Of a stretch of 64,000 nucleotides of DNA, positions 44,529-53,648 are shown one piece after another. The stretch covers positions 98,853-162,852 of the forward strand of contig JAFZUY010000012.1 of the NCBI GenBank assembly GCA_017618075.1, written 5' to 3'. The stretch is from Lachnospiraceae bacterium. Lineage in GTDB: Bacteria; Bacillota; Clostridia; Lachnospirales; Lachnospiraceae. A model generated the notes under the pieces. That model saw nothing but the letters and a program-made list of their open reading frames with translations. It had not been told where the DNA came from and searched no databases. Position 1 is the stretch's first letter. Each line of letters starts with the position of its first letter. A program made the position numbers and the translations under genes.

Positions 44529-45557
44529 ATGGTAGTTTTCAGGGTAGATGCCAATTCTATGATCGGCAAAGGTCATATGAAAAGATGCGTCGCTATTGCA
44601 AAAGCAATCAGACTGCTGGGGGGCAGTGTGCTTTTTGTGACAAGAGAAGATTCGGATACTTCGTTAATCGAAAGTAATTTTATGGAATTTGAAACGGTTC
44701 CTTCGATGACTCTCGGCAGCGAAAAAGCAATCAATTGTCTAAAGGATATTATTTCCGAAAAGAACGCGAAAGTCTGCGTAGTCGACAGTTATGATGTTTC
44801 CAATACCGCATTTAATTCATTAAAGGAAGTGTGTAAGGTAATTCTCATAGAGGATTATCTTTATGATGTTTATGATGTTGACTGCATAATAAACTACAAT
44901 CTTTATGCGGACAAGATTGATTACATGTCAAAGTATAACGGCAATACCAAACTTCTTTTAGGTATTGAATATGCGCCTTACGGAAATGAGTTTTTAGGAT
45001 CATTCCGTGTAATTGACAAACATGACATCGACAGCATTATGGTATATACAGGTGAACTCGATTCTCACGAACTTGCTCCCGGAATCGTTGATTCACTTTT
45101 GGACTGCATTGATGATTCGGTCAGACTTCGTGTCGTAACATCAAAGAATGCAACTACGAGGGATATTCTTTTTAAGATGAGCAATACTTCCTCGCAGATA
45201 ATTGTAGAACCTGATCTTGCAAGTTATTCGAAGTTACTAAAGGGCTGCGATATAGCGGTTACGATAGCTGATTCGGTTTGCTATGACATATTAAGCATAA
45301 ATGTACCCGCGGTTGTATTCCAGAGCGATTACAGCCAGAATATGCTTTTAAAGAGCCTTACAAACACAGGTTTAATGGCTTACGGCGGGGATTATGTGAA
45401 TAAGAGCAATAAATTCTACGGCGATCTCGTTGCAGGCGTTAAAAAGCTTACCGACGAGGAAGAGAGAATGAAGATTCGTGCCAATATAGCGAGCCTCAAA
45501 CTCGGTCAGGGTGCGAATAATCTTGCAAAAGCAATATTGGAATATGAAAAAAATTAA
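44529..45557 (+). CDS. PseG-like nucleotide-sugar hydrolase-type protein
   Basis: The 342-residue protein resembles PseG and related GT28-fold proteins: it opens with FRVDANSMIGKGHMKRCVAIAKAI, the typical glycine-histidine-arginine-cysteine signature, then VDSYDV and a C-terminal EPDLASYSKLLKGCDIAVT segment. PseG hydrolyses a UDP-sugar in pseudaminic acid synthesis. No other pseudaminic acid gene is in the window, and this gene sits between two halves of an oligopeptide permease pair. It may act on wall- or sugar-related material imported by that transporter, but this is inference. Confidence 0.65.
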   Translation: MVVFRVDANSMIGKGHMKRCVAIAKAIRLLGGSVLFVTREDSDTSLIESNFMEFETVPSMTLGSEKAINCLKDIISEKNAKVCVVDSYDVSNTAFNSLKEVCKVILIEDYLYDVYDVDCIINYNLYADKIDYMSKYNGNTKLLLGIEYAPYGNEFLGSFRVIDKHDIDSIMVYTGELDSHELAPGIVDSLLDCIDDSVRLRVVTSKNATTRDILFKMSNTSSQIIVEPDLASYSKLLKGCDIAVTIADSVCYDILSINVPAVVFQSDYSQNMLLKSLTNTGLMAYGGDYVNKSNKFYGDLVAGVKKLTDEEERMKIRANIASLKLGQGANNLAKAILEYEKN

Positions 45558-46365
45558 GCTCAACAATCAAAAGAAGGTAGGCATCATCATAATAATATTT
45601 ATGATTGTTTTCGTGCTTTTAGGTTTTTTAAACCCCAATCCTTTTGATTTGATGAATAAAGACCTGAAACTGGCAGGTCCCACTTTTCGACATTTGTTCG
45701 GATGTGACGAATTCGGAAGGGATATCTTAAAAAGAACTCAGACGGGAATGGGTATCTCGGTTGCCATTTCCGTATTTTCTGTGCTCATCGGCACTTTTTT
45801 CGGTACTGTAATCGGATCATTATGCGGATATTTCGGAGGCATCGTTGATGAAGTTTTATCTAGTATCATCGATGTCTTATTTGCCGTCCCCTCGCTTCTT
45901 TTAGCCCTTGTATTTGTATCCCTTTTCGGAAGTGGCTATTTGCAGGTTACTCTGGCTTTGGGAATAGCCATAGTGCCTTCTTTTGCAAAAATGATGCGTT
46001 CCGAATTTAAAAAGCAGAGAGAACTTGAATATGTAAAAATGGCCAAGCTGTTAAAGATACCGACGGCCAGAATTCTGTTTGTTCACATACTTCCCAATGT
46101 GACTGAAACATTTTTAAACTGTGTGTTTATAGCATTTAACAACTGTATTTTAGCCGAAGCCGGATTAAGCTTCTTGGGCATCGGAGTACAGCCCCCGTTA
46201 GCGTCAATCGGAACGCTTTTATCGGACGGAGGCGGATATATAAGGAAAGCGCCTTTTATGGTATTCTTTCCTGCGTTAACACTCATTTTGTTACTTTTTG
46301 GCATAGGATTATTATCAAGCGGAGAATCTTTCCATCATGCTTACAGTAAAAGATTTAAAGATTGA
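45544..46365 (+). CDS. Oligopeptide ABC transporter permease (OppC type)
   Basis: The 273-residue protein has six membrane segments, the OppC opening (HLFGCDEFGRDILKRTQTGM), and the EAA loop (YVKMAKLLKIPTARILFVHILPN). The ATG at 45544 overlaps the PseG-like gene by 14 bases. The next gene, the first ATPase, overlaps its 3' end by 29 bases. Confidence 0.88.
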   Translation: MKKIKLNNQKKVGIIIIIFMIVFVLLGFLNPNPFDLMNKDLKLAGPTFRHLFGCDEFGRDILKRTQTGMGISVAISVFSVLIGTFFGTVIGSLCGYFGGIVDEVLSSIIDVLFAVPSLLLALVFVSLFGSGYLQVTLALGIAIVPSFAKMMRSEFKKQRELEYVKMAKLLKIPTARILFVHILPNVTETFLNCVFIAFNNCILAEAGLSFLGIGVQPPLASIGTLLSDGGGYIRKAPFMVFFPALTLILLLFGIGLLSSGESFHHAYSKRFKD

Positions 46366-47107
46366 ATTTTTTGATCACGACTTGCCGGAAGTAGCGGTAA
46401 AGGACGTGGATTTTACAATAAAAGACGGCGAAATACTCGGTATTGTGGGTGAATCGGGCTCGGGTAAAAGTATGACCGCTATGGCTATAGCAGGCCTATT
46501 AAACCGCAAGGATTTGACCAAATCCGGAGTAATTGACTTGGACGGAACGGATATTCTTAATTCTCCCCGTAAAAAAATCAGGGAGATTCAGGGAAACGAA
46601 ATCGGTTTTGTTTTCCAGGATCCTTTAAATTCGATGAACCCCGTGCTTAAGGTCGGACCTCAGGTGGAAGAGGCTATGAGGATCAGAAAAAAGGAACTAG
46701 GCCTTTCCAAAGAAGACATGAAAAACCGCGCAATTGAGGTTATGAAAAGTGTAGGTTTGGATGATGCAGAGAGAATCTATGAATCCTATCCTCATCAGAT
46801 ATCCGGCGGTCAGAGACAGCGTGCTATGATTGCGGCAGCGCTTGTGTTAAAGCCTAAGCTTTTAATCTGTGATGAGCCTACGACAGCACTTGATGTAACG
46901 GTTCAAAAAAGAATAATAGATGTTTTGAAGGAACTTAATGAAAAGACCGGCACTTCGATTCTTTTTATATCACACGATTTATCTGTCATAAAAGCACTTT
47001 GCGACAGGGTTGTGGTAATGAAGGACGGACTCGTGGTTGAAGAAGGAAGCGTTAAAAATATTTTCGAAAATCCTTCAAAGGAATATACGAAACAGTTGAT
47101 TTTTTAA
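46337..47107 (+). CDS. Oligopeptide ABC transporter ATPase (OppD type)
   Basis: The 256-residue ATPase has Walker A GESGSGKS, Q-loop FVFQDPLNSMNP, signature SGGQRQR, Walker B LLICDEPTTALD and the switch histidine in LFISHD. It lacks most of the C-terminal oligopeptide-transporter extension that OppD usually has, so it is short. GGAGAA precedes the ATG. Confidence 0.9.
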   Translation: MLTVKDLKIEFFDHDLPEVAVKDVDFTIKDGEILGIVGESGSGKSMTAMAIAGLLNRKDLTKSGVIDLDGTDILNSPRKKIREIQGNEIGFVFQDPLNSMNPVLKVGPQVEEAMRIRKKELGLSKEDMKNRAIEVMKSVGLDDAERIYESYPHQISGGQRQRAMIAAALVLKPKLLICDEPTTALDVTVQKRIIDVLKELNEKTGTSILFISHDLSVIKALCDRVVVMKDGLVVEEGSVKNIFENPSKEYTKQLIF

Positions 47108-47108
47108 T

Positions 47109-47816
47109 ATGTCAGAAAAAGTTTGTGAAGTAAAAAATTTAACATACTATTATCCGAAGTCGGATAAGGGCGTAAAAAATGTAAGCCTTTATGTGAATAA
47201 GGGAAGCATTGTCGGTCTTTTAGGAGAGAGCGGTTGCGGAAAATCCACTCTGGCCAAATGTATTTCTGCGCAGTTAACACCCGAGAGCGGAGAGATTATA
47301 TGTAAAAAGATAGGCTATATTTTCCAGGATAATTATGCATCGCTTAATCCTGCCAAAAAGGTCGGATGGCTTTTAAAAGAGACCATAAAATACGCAAACC
47401 CCGAAAAGTATTTTGAATACGAGAAACGCATTAAAAATATTCTTGATGATGTTGAGCTTGATGAAACCGTACTGGAGCACTATCCAAGCGAACTCTCAGG
47501 CGGTCAGAGACAGCGTATAGGTATTGCAATGGCTCTTTTATCAAACCCGGATATTTTAATCGCTGACGAGCCTGTTTCTGCCCTTGACGTGACAGTTCAG
47601 AAGCAGGTAATTAAGCTTATTAAAAAACTTAATGAAAGAAAGAATCTTGCAATTCTTTTTATATCACACGATATAAAAGTGGTAAGGGAGATTTGTAATT
47701 ATATTTATATCCTAAAAGACGGAGAACTCGTGGAAGAGGGAGAGAGCGAAACTCTCTTTACCAATCCTTCGAGCGAATATACAAAGAATCTATTGGACAG
47801 TTCTTATCTGGAGTAG
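47109..47816 (+). CDS. Oligopeptide ABC transporter ATPase (OppF type)
   Basis: The 235-residue ATPase has Walker A GESGCGKS, signature SGGQRQR, Walker B ILIADEPVSALD and switch FISHD. It is also short for an OppF. It begins one base after the first ATPase gene. The two likely form the heterodimer that powers the import complex. Confidence 0.88.
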   Translation: MSEKVCEVKNLTYYYPKSDKGVKNVSLYVNKGSIVGLLGESGCGKSTLAKCISAQLTPESGEIICKKIGYIFQDNYASLNPAKKVGWLLKETIKYANPEKYFEYEKRIKNILDDVELDETVLEHYPSELSGGQRQRIGIAMALLSNPDILIADEPVSALDVTVQKQVIKLIKKLNERKNLAILFISHDIKVVREICNYIYILKDGELVEEGESETLFTNPSSEYTKNLLDSSYLE

Positions 47817-47819
47817 CAT

Positions 47820-48308
47820 ATGTTTAAAAAATTTAAGCCCGATATGGACGTAAAATCGGTATATGATATTGATTTTGACGCTTTAATAGCTGAGGGCATA
47901 AAAGGATTAATATTTGATATAGACAATACGCTTGTTGCTCATGATGCACCCTGTAACGACCAAAGCGACGTGCTTGTAAAAAGCCTGATTGAAAAGGGCT
48001 TTAAACTTTTTATTTTAAGCAACAACGATGAAGACCGCGTAAAGCTTTTTATTCAGAACGTCTATATTGATTACATATATAAATCGGGCAAACCTTCCGC
48101 GAAAAACTATTTTGCTGCATTTGAGAAAATGGGCCTAAAAAAAGAAGAAGTTGCAGCAATTGGCGATCAGCTTTTTACCGATTGTCTCGGTGCAAAAAAT
48201 GCAGGTATTAAGTTTATAAGAGTTGGTATTGTTTCAAAGAAAGAACCGCCTCATATTAAGCTTAAAAGAATTTTGGAAAAGCCCGTGGAACTTCTGTCTA
48301 AAATTTGA
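47820..48308 (+). CDS. yqeG: YqeG-family HAD IIIA phosphatase
   Basis: The 162-residue protein has the nucleophile motif IFDIDNTLVAH, motif II LSNN, a lysine in YKSGKPS and motif IV IGDQLFTD, and matches the YqeG family of HAD IIIA proteins (in Bacillus next to yqeH). Its substrate is not firmly known. It follows the ABC genes by three bases behind CTGGAG. Confidence 0.85.
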   Translation: MFKKFKPDMDVKSVYDIDFDALIAEGIKGLIFDIDNTLVAHDAPCNDQSDVLVKSLIEKGFKLFILSNNDEDRVKLFIQNVYIDYIYKSGKPSAKNYFAAFEKMGLKKEEVAAIGDQLFTDCLGAKNAGIKFIRVGIVSKKEPPHIKLKRILEKPVELLSKI

Positions 48309-48339
48309 TTTAAAGTTATTGTGGAATGTGGGAATTTAA

Positions 48340-49134
48340 ATGATTAAGGTTGATAATATCAGCAAGAAGTTTATAAGGAATATTAAAACCGATTCCGAAA
48401 AAAAGTCCTTCGGCAAGAGAACCAAAGAGGAATTCTATGCCGTAAAAGAAGTTTCCTTTGAAGCAAAAGAAGGCGAAATCTTAGGTATTTTAGGACCTAA
48501 CGGTGCAGGCAAAACAACACTTCTTCGAATGCTTGCGTCCTTAATGACTCCGAATGAAGGTGAAGTTAAGATTTTTAAAACTGACGGGACACTTATAGAC
48601 AATCCCGTGGATAAGAAAAAATACATCGGATATCTTTCAGGCAACACCAAACTTTACAACCGTTTTTCGACCAGAGAAATGCTTAAAATACTGGCTGATG
48701 TATACGGTATGAGTAGGGAAGAAACTGAAAAAAGAATTGCATTTATCGAAGAAGTTCTCGAAATGCAGAATTTCATTGATAACAGAATAGAAAAGCTTTC
48801 AACGGGCCAGACACAGAGGGCAAATATTGCAAGGTGTCTTATTCATTCGCCCGAAATATATATATTCGACGAGCCGACCCTGGGTCTCGACGTAATCAGT
48901 TCCGACGCTATCGTCAATTTCATGAAAAAGGAAAAAGAAGCAGGCAAGACAGTGCTTTATTCCACGCACTATATGGAAGAAGCACAGTACCTTTGTGACC
49001 ATATTTTTATGATTTATAAGGGCAAGAGAATAGCATACGGTACACCTGCCGAACTGATGGAAGCGACAGGCACCGATAATCTGCGCGATACATTTAAGGC
49101 TTTAATTATAAAGGAGGGCGGAAGCGATGAATAA
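48340..49134 (+). CDS. ABC-2 type exporter ATPase (NatA-like)
   Basis: The 264-residue ATPase has Walker A GPNGAGKTT, Q-loop FLSGNT-like segment, a signature STGQTQR, Walker B YIFDEPTLGLD and the switch STHYM. NatA-type ATPases pair with an ABC-2 permease, here the next gene, which overlaps by eight bases. Substrate is unknown: sodium, drugs or peptides are all possible. Confidence 0.88.
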   Translation: MIKVDNISKKFIRNIKTDSEKKSFGKRTKEEFYAVKEVSFEAKEGEILGILGPNGAGKTTLLRMLASLMTPNEGEVKIFKTDGTLIDNPVDKKKYIGYLSGNTKLYNRFSTREMLKILADVYGMSREETEKRIAFIEEVLEMQNFIDNRIEKLSTGQTQRANIARCLIHSPEIYIFDEPTLGLDVISSDAIVNFMKKEKEAGKTVLYSTHYMEEAQYLCDHIFMIYKGKRIAYGTPAELMEATGTDNLRDTFKALIIKEGGSDE

Positions 49135-51199
49135 AAGAATCATTTTTACCCTTCTTAAAAAAGAACTGACGGATATTTTCAGGGATACGAAAACCATCAT
49201 TATTATGGTTATCGTACCGCTTATTTTATATCCGTTGGTTTTCCTCGGGTCCCTTCTTTTAACATCGTCTCTTATGAAGGAATCCACGGTTAAAACATAT
49301 AATGTTGCAATCGTAAGCACTACCGCGGAAACTACACAGAATATACGCAGTTTGCTTGATAAGGCTCTCGTAAAACATGAATACCATTTTCATGTAGAAG
49401 AAATCAATTCTTCGGAAAATTACGAAAGATACATAAGAGATGAGAAATACGATGTTGTAATAGTTCCCGAAACAAACGAAAGCGAATATCCCGATATCAC
49501 AATTTACAGTCTGACTTCATCCAACAAATCAAGCACCGCACGCTCGATGGTTGATATTGTATTCACGGATTACAGCGATGAAATAATCGAAGAGAGATTA
49601 AAAGAAGCATTCAGTGATTATGAAACATTAAAAGAAGATCCCTTCAAAATTGAGAAGGTAGATTATTCAAGCAAGGAAGAAACCACGGGAATGTTGATCG
49701 GATATATCATGCCTTTTATGATGATAATAAGCGTGCTTATGGGCGCGTTTACCGTAGCCATAGATATCTCTGTGGGTGAAAAGGAGAGAGGCACTTTAGA
49801 GACGCTTATAACGCTTCCGATCAGCAACACGCAGATGATGATTTCAAAATTCCTTGCGGTTACGATATTCGCTTTGTTTTCTGTAGCGATAAATATCCTA
49901 TCGTTTGCTTTGATGGGAATATTTGTATTTAACTCGATGGCGTTTGCAAGTACATTCGTCGGAGATTTTAAATTCACCCAGTTTATTCCTTCGATTCTTA
50001 TAATGGCAGTATTGCTTGTTCTTTTTACGATGTTCGTTTCATCAGTATGCTTATGCGTTGATTTTATGGCTAAAAGCGTAAAAGAAGCGAACAACCTTAC
50101 AACGCCCTTAATGTTAATACTTATGACAGGCGCAGGAATGTCCGTTTTACCCGGAGTTAAGCTTAATTTCGGGCTGGCATTGGTACCGATTTTAAATGTA
50201 TCCCTTCTCATAAAAGAACTCTTTATGCTTAACTTTAACCTTCCGCTTGTTATAACTGTATTCGCAGCTACGATTATTCATACAACGGTTGCGATTTACA
50301 TTATGACCAGGGTATTTTCTTCGGAGAATATATTATTCGGAGAAGGCTTAAGAAGTGTAAGAATATTTGAAAAAAGAGCCAATATGAAAAAAGGCCAGAT
50401 TCCGGGCGTCGGAGATATCATAATGGTATTCGCTCTTATGTTTTTAATTTCCAATTTCGCCGGAGGATTTGTGGTACTTAAATTCGGCTTTATAGGATAT
50501 GCATTTTCACAGTTAATCATATTCATTGTTCCCGTGGCTTATGCATGGTATATGAGAGCTGAAATGAAGAATGTATTTTCACTTGAAATACCCGGCATAA
50601 AAGAAATGGTAGGAGTGCTTTTCTTTGTGAGCGGATCCTATATATTTAACACGGTTCTGGTATCCGTACTTTACAATGCTTTTCCTGTAATAGCACGTGA
50701 TAATGATATGCTTTCTGGTGTTGTATCAAGCGCAGGATTCGTTCCGGCTCTGCTTGTGATCGGATTGATGCCCGCAATAGCTGAAGAGGCTGCGTTCAGA
50801 GGTTTCCTTTACGGTACTCTTAAGAATAAAAAATTACCCATTTTTGCAACTATGGTTATTACCGCACTTGTTTTTGCGGCATATCATATGAACCTTTTGC
50901 AGTTCATATACGTTACGTTAATGGGCCTTTTGATGTCGTATATGATTTATAATTCAAAGAGCATATTTGTTACAGCGTTTTTCCACCTTTTAAACAATTC
51001 GTTCTCAGTATGTCTCGAATATCATAAAGAATGGTTTAAAGGCATTACATTACTTAACAAAAGCAAATTTGAGATAAAAGAAATTATCATTTATGCAATA
51101 ATCGGAATTGCACTTGTAGCAATCGGTTTCTTCATATCGGATAATAAAATCGGTATTTTTTCAAAACTGACTAAGAAAAATCAGAGCCAAGCACGCTAG
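49127..51199 (+). CDS. ABC-2 permease fused to a CPBP intramembrane protease domain (NatB-like)
   Basis: The 690-residue protein has an N-terminal ABC-2 permease half (about 1-400) with an extracellular domain after the first membrane segment and GEKERGTLETL near residue 220. The second half (about 430-690) is a CPBP-type membrane protease/CAAX-processing domain with E553-E554-x-x-x-R558 (EEAAFRG) and later histidines in AAYHMN and FFHLLNN. Such NatB-CPBP fusions are known in Firmicutes. The pair with the upstream ATPase suggests export linked with membrane proteolysis or immunity. Confidence 0.88.
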   Translation: MNKRIIFTLLKKELTDIFRDTKTIIIMVIVPLILYPLVFLGSLLLTSSLMKESTVKTYNVAIVSTTAETTQNIRSLLDKALVKHEYHFHVEEINSSENYERYIRDEKYDVVIVPETNESEYPDITIYSLTSSNKSSTARSMVDIVFTDYSDEIIEERLKEAFSDYETLKEDPFKIEKVDYSSKEETTGMLIGYIMPFMMIISVLMGAFTVAIDISVGEKERGTLETLITLPISNTQMMISKFLAVTIFALFSVAINILSFALMGIFVFNSMAFASTFVGDFKFTQFIPSILIMAVLLVLFTMFVSSVCLCVDFMAKSVKEANNLTTPLMLILMTGAGMSVLPGVKLNFGLALVPILNVSLLIKELFMLNFNLPLVITVFAATIIHTTVAIYIMTRVFSSENILFGEGLRSVRIFEKRANMKKGQIPGVGDIIMVFALMFLISNFAGGFVVLKFGFIGYAFSQLIIFIVPVAYAWYMRAEMKNVFSLEIPGIKEMVGVLFFVSGSYIFNTVLVSVLYNAFPVIARDNDMLSGVVSSAGFVPALLVIGLMPAIAEEAAFRGFLYGTLKNKKLPIFATMVITALVFAAYHMNLLQFIYVTLMGLLMSYMIYNSKSIFVTAFFHLLNNSFSVCLEYHKEWFKGITLLNKSKFEIKEIIIYAIIGIALVAIGFFISDNKIGIFSKLTKKNQSQAR

Positions 51200-51220
51200 C
51201 GAGCCGGGCACTGATGAAAA

Positions 51221-51248
51221 AAAGAGGGCTGATTTCAGTCCTCTTTTT
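51221..51248 (+). terminator. Bidirectional terminator between convergent genes
   Basis: AAAGAGGGCTGA (51221-51232) pairs with TCAGTCCTCTTT (51235-51246), one G-T pair, with T-tracts on both outer sides as read on each strand. The right arm contains the final codons and stop of the minus-strand gene. Confidence 0.85.
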
Positions 51249-53445
51249 CGGTAAATACTTTTCTGTAATAATCGTTTGTAATCATAAGTTTCGCATAAGT
51301 CCATTTGTTCTGAATCATATTCTGGACTTCTTTTACATAATCTTTTTCATTCACATAAACAACCGGATTAGGGGTGAATTCTTTTGTAACGGCATCGTAT
51401 TCGCCTGCGGCAGTAACGAAACTGTATTTATTGCCGATAGGAATTATTACAAGTGGCATTGATGATGAAATACCGTTCGGTTCGTAATTTTTCGCAAAAA
51501 TATCTCTTCCTGAATAAAGTCTTGAATCGTATTCTATGTTAAAAAGATTATCCAGTGTTGGTACTATATCAACGGAATAGCAGGGAGTATTGACTACCAC
51601 AGGTTCTTCCATGGAAGCACAGTAAAGAATCAGTGAGTTCTTATATCTTGAAATAGATCTCGGCGAATCATCAATTCCTGAGAGTTCTTTGTAATAATCC
51701 ACATTTCCTTCCGCCAGTGCATAAGGATAATGGTCTGCGGTAAAGCAGATTACGGTATCTTCGAGAATGCCTTCTTTTTCAAGCTCTTCTAAGATATATT
51801 TGCATGCATATTCAAATTCGAGATTGCAGGCCATATAAGCCTGAACAGGCATAGAAGAATCGGGAAATGCTTCAACAGCAGCATCTTTATTTTTCCTCGA
51901 CATATAATTTCCGCCCCAGTTGTAATTGCAGTGACCGCTGACGGTCATGTAATAGGTGTGGAATGGAACGCCGGTTTCTTTATATTCGGCAATAATATCA
52001 GGAAGAGTGGCTTCCATCATTTCAAGATCAGAACTTGGCCAGTAATCGTGCTCAAGTTTCAGACCGTTTCCTATGCCCTTGTAATCATATCCGAGATTTG
52101 GATGTGTTTTATCTCTTTCGTAATAATCATATGAATTGTTGTGAAAAGCCTTACAGGAATATCCTCTGTTGCCAAGTAGTGAACCGAGAGAGTAAGGCAT
52201 ATATTTATCTTCTGACACAGTAAATGAATTGCCCGAATCAATCCATTCCGGAATAATCCCGGTCATATTTGCGAACTCACCTCCTGTGGTGGATAAGGAC
52301 CAGTAAGGCTGATAAAAGTTATTAAAGACAAATCCTTCGGTTGCAAGCTTATAAAGAGTTGGTGTAAAATCTTTGTCTATTGCGTACGGACAGAATGCTT
52401 CAACTGACATAAAGATAAGGTTTTTGCCTTCAAAATAGCCCGTATATTCGTTTTGCATGGTTGGTTCCAACGAACCGAAGTACTCATGCATTTTTTTGGT
52501 TGTAGGATTACTCTCATTTTCTATTAATGAAGCGAAATCAATATAAGCATTGTAATCGTATACAATGGGTTCTGTTTCCGATTCGTTACTTACGTTATTT
52601 TCATTGGCAATGATATCCGGTTGATTATTATAGGATTTTGAAATTTCCGTCTTTTCGGACGAATTGATGTTATTGTCTTGATTATCATTATCACGATTAT
52701 TCTGCGTATCTGAGAGTAAAGTCTCATCCTCCGGTGTCCAGAGTTCGAATTCATCGTCTTCAATGGGCGCTTCGGGAGTTCCGGCAATCAAATATTGTAT
52801 ATCCAGACGAAACGCGGTTAAAAGACCCGTATGAGGTATTAAAGTAAATGCCGTAAAATCATATGTATAAAAATTCGCAAAGTCTGAATTTCTGCACCAT
52901 AATCCTGTAGAAAGCTGAATTACCATAAAAGGAATCAGAATAACAGGAATAAGCTTTATAGTATATTTCTTTTTCGGGATTATTTTTTTTAGGTTGAAAA
53001 AATAAACTATTAAGGGTAGGGAGAACAATGCTTCCTGTAAAGCATATTCCAAAGCAACATCAAATACCGTACCCGCGAAGTCACCCATTACCTGACCTGT
53101 CATCGCTATGGCATAGGTGATGCCGTAATACATTTTGTAAAACTGATTGCAGTCGTGTTCAACGCAGAAAACAATATATAAAAAGATAAGGATTAAAGAC
53201 GATAGGATGCGCGATAAAATTACAGGCCTTATAAGCGTAAATACGAACGCAAATAAAAGACCTGCCGCAATAGAAAAAAGAACCGTTATAGCGATGGAAG
53301 AATAAGTAATGGTGTTGTAGTTGTCCAAAGCTTTCAGTAACAGTTCAAAATAGATAAAGGCAGCCGGATAAAATACTATTGCCGGAGTATAAAATTGTAA
53401 TAAATTTCTCTTTTTTTTCTTTTTAGTTTTTTTATTCTCTTCCAT
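51235..53445 (-). CDS. LtaS-like membrane sulfatase-fold enzyme
   Basis: The 736-residue protein has five hydrophobic segments in the first 200 residues. An extracellular N/D/S-rich linker (about 225-305) then leads to an alkaline-phosphatase-superfamily domain with MSVEAFCP, the SLSTTGGEF threonine segment at the site of the nucleophile, SGHCNY, and FTADHYPY. This is the layout of lipoteichoic acid synthases and related phosphoglycerol transferases. It likely acts on phosphatidylglycerol outside the membrane. The N-terminus is very basic (KKTKKKKKR). No clear ribosome site is seen before the ATG at 53445. Confidence 0.85.
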   Translation of the reverse strand: MEENKKTKKKKKRNLLQFYTPAIVFYPAAFIYFELLLKALDNYNTITYSSIAITVLFSIAAGLLFAFVFTLIRPVILSRILSSLILIFLYIVFCVEHDCNQFYKMYYGITYAIAMTGQVMGDFAGTVFDVALEYALQEALFSLPLIVYFFNLKKIIPKKKYTIKLIPVILIPFMVIQLSTGLWCRNSDFANFYTYDFTAFTLIPHTGLLTAFRLDIQYLIAGTPEAPIEDDEFELWTPEDETLLSDTQNNRDNDNQDNNINSSEKTEISKSYNNQPDIIANENNVSNESETEPIVYDYNAYIDFASLIENESNPTTKKMHEYFGSLEPTMQNEYTGYFEGKNLIFMSVEAFCPYAIDKDFTPTLYKLATEGFVFNNFYQPYWSLSTTGGEFANMTGIIPEWIDSGNSFTVSEDKYMPYSLGSLLGNRGYSCKAFHNNSYDYYERDKTHPNLGYDYKGIGNGLKLEHDYWPSSDLEMMEATLPDIIAEYKETGVPFHTYYMTVSGHCNYNWGGNYMSRKNKDAAVEAFPDSSMPVQAYMACNLEFEYACKYILEELEKEGILEDTVICFTADHYPYALAEGNVDYYKELSGIDDSPRSISRYKNSLILYCASMEEPVVVNTPCYSVDIVPTLDNLFNIEYDSRLYSGRDIFAKNYEPNGISSSMPLVIIPIGNKYSFVTAAGEYDAVTKEFTPNPVVYVNEKDYVKEVQNMIQNKWTYAKLMITNDYYRKVFTEKED

Positions 53446-53455
53446 AACGGATAAT

Positions 53456-53484
53456 ATTATACATCATCCGTGTAAGGCAGTAAA
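53456..53484 (-). promoter_or_regulatory. Candidate promoter of the LtaS-like gene
   Basis: On the minus strand, TTTACT (53484-53479), 17 bases, TATAAT (53461-53456). The predicted transcript would start only about four bases ahead of the ATG at 53445, so the message would be nearly leaderless. Weak -35. Confidence 0.4.
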
Positions 53485-53648
53485 TTCATTCTGTCGGTTT
53501 CTTCTTTTGCTGCATCTTCAACCTGTTCTTCATAGCCGGTTAAAGCGGCAAAAGGAGAGAACTGTGCGGCTCTGTCGTACATTGACATATGAGGTCTGGT
53601 TTTGGACTGATAATGAGGGTGATCTATGATATCGCTGTAATCGCTCAT
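53457..53648 (-). CDS. YolD-like protein
   Basis: The 63-residue protein has HPHYQSKTRPHMSMYDRAA followed by QFSPFAALTGYEEQ, matching the short YolD family (as in RAxQFxPFAAL). YolD genes usually sit beside a Y-family polymerase of the UvrX/UmuC type in Firmicutes, as here, where it overlaps the polymerase gene by four bases. It probably assists or modulates that polymerase. Confidence 0.85.
   Translation of the reverse strand: MSDYSDIIDHPHYQSKTRPHMSMYDRAAQFSPFAALTGYEEQVEDAAKEETDRMNLLPYTDDV

Noticed and set aside
42031-47816. Nickel or dipeptide-specific transporter call for the ABC operon.
   Set aside because: The binding protein has no residues that I can tie to nickel or haem, so only the broad oligopeptide family is supported.
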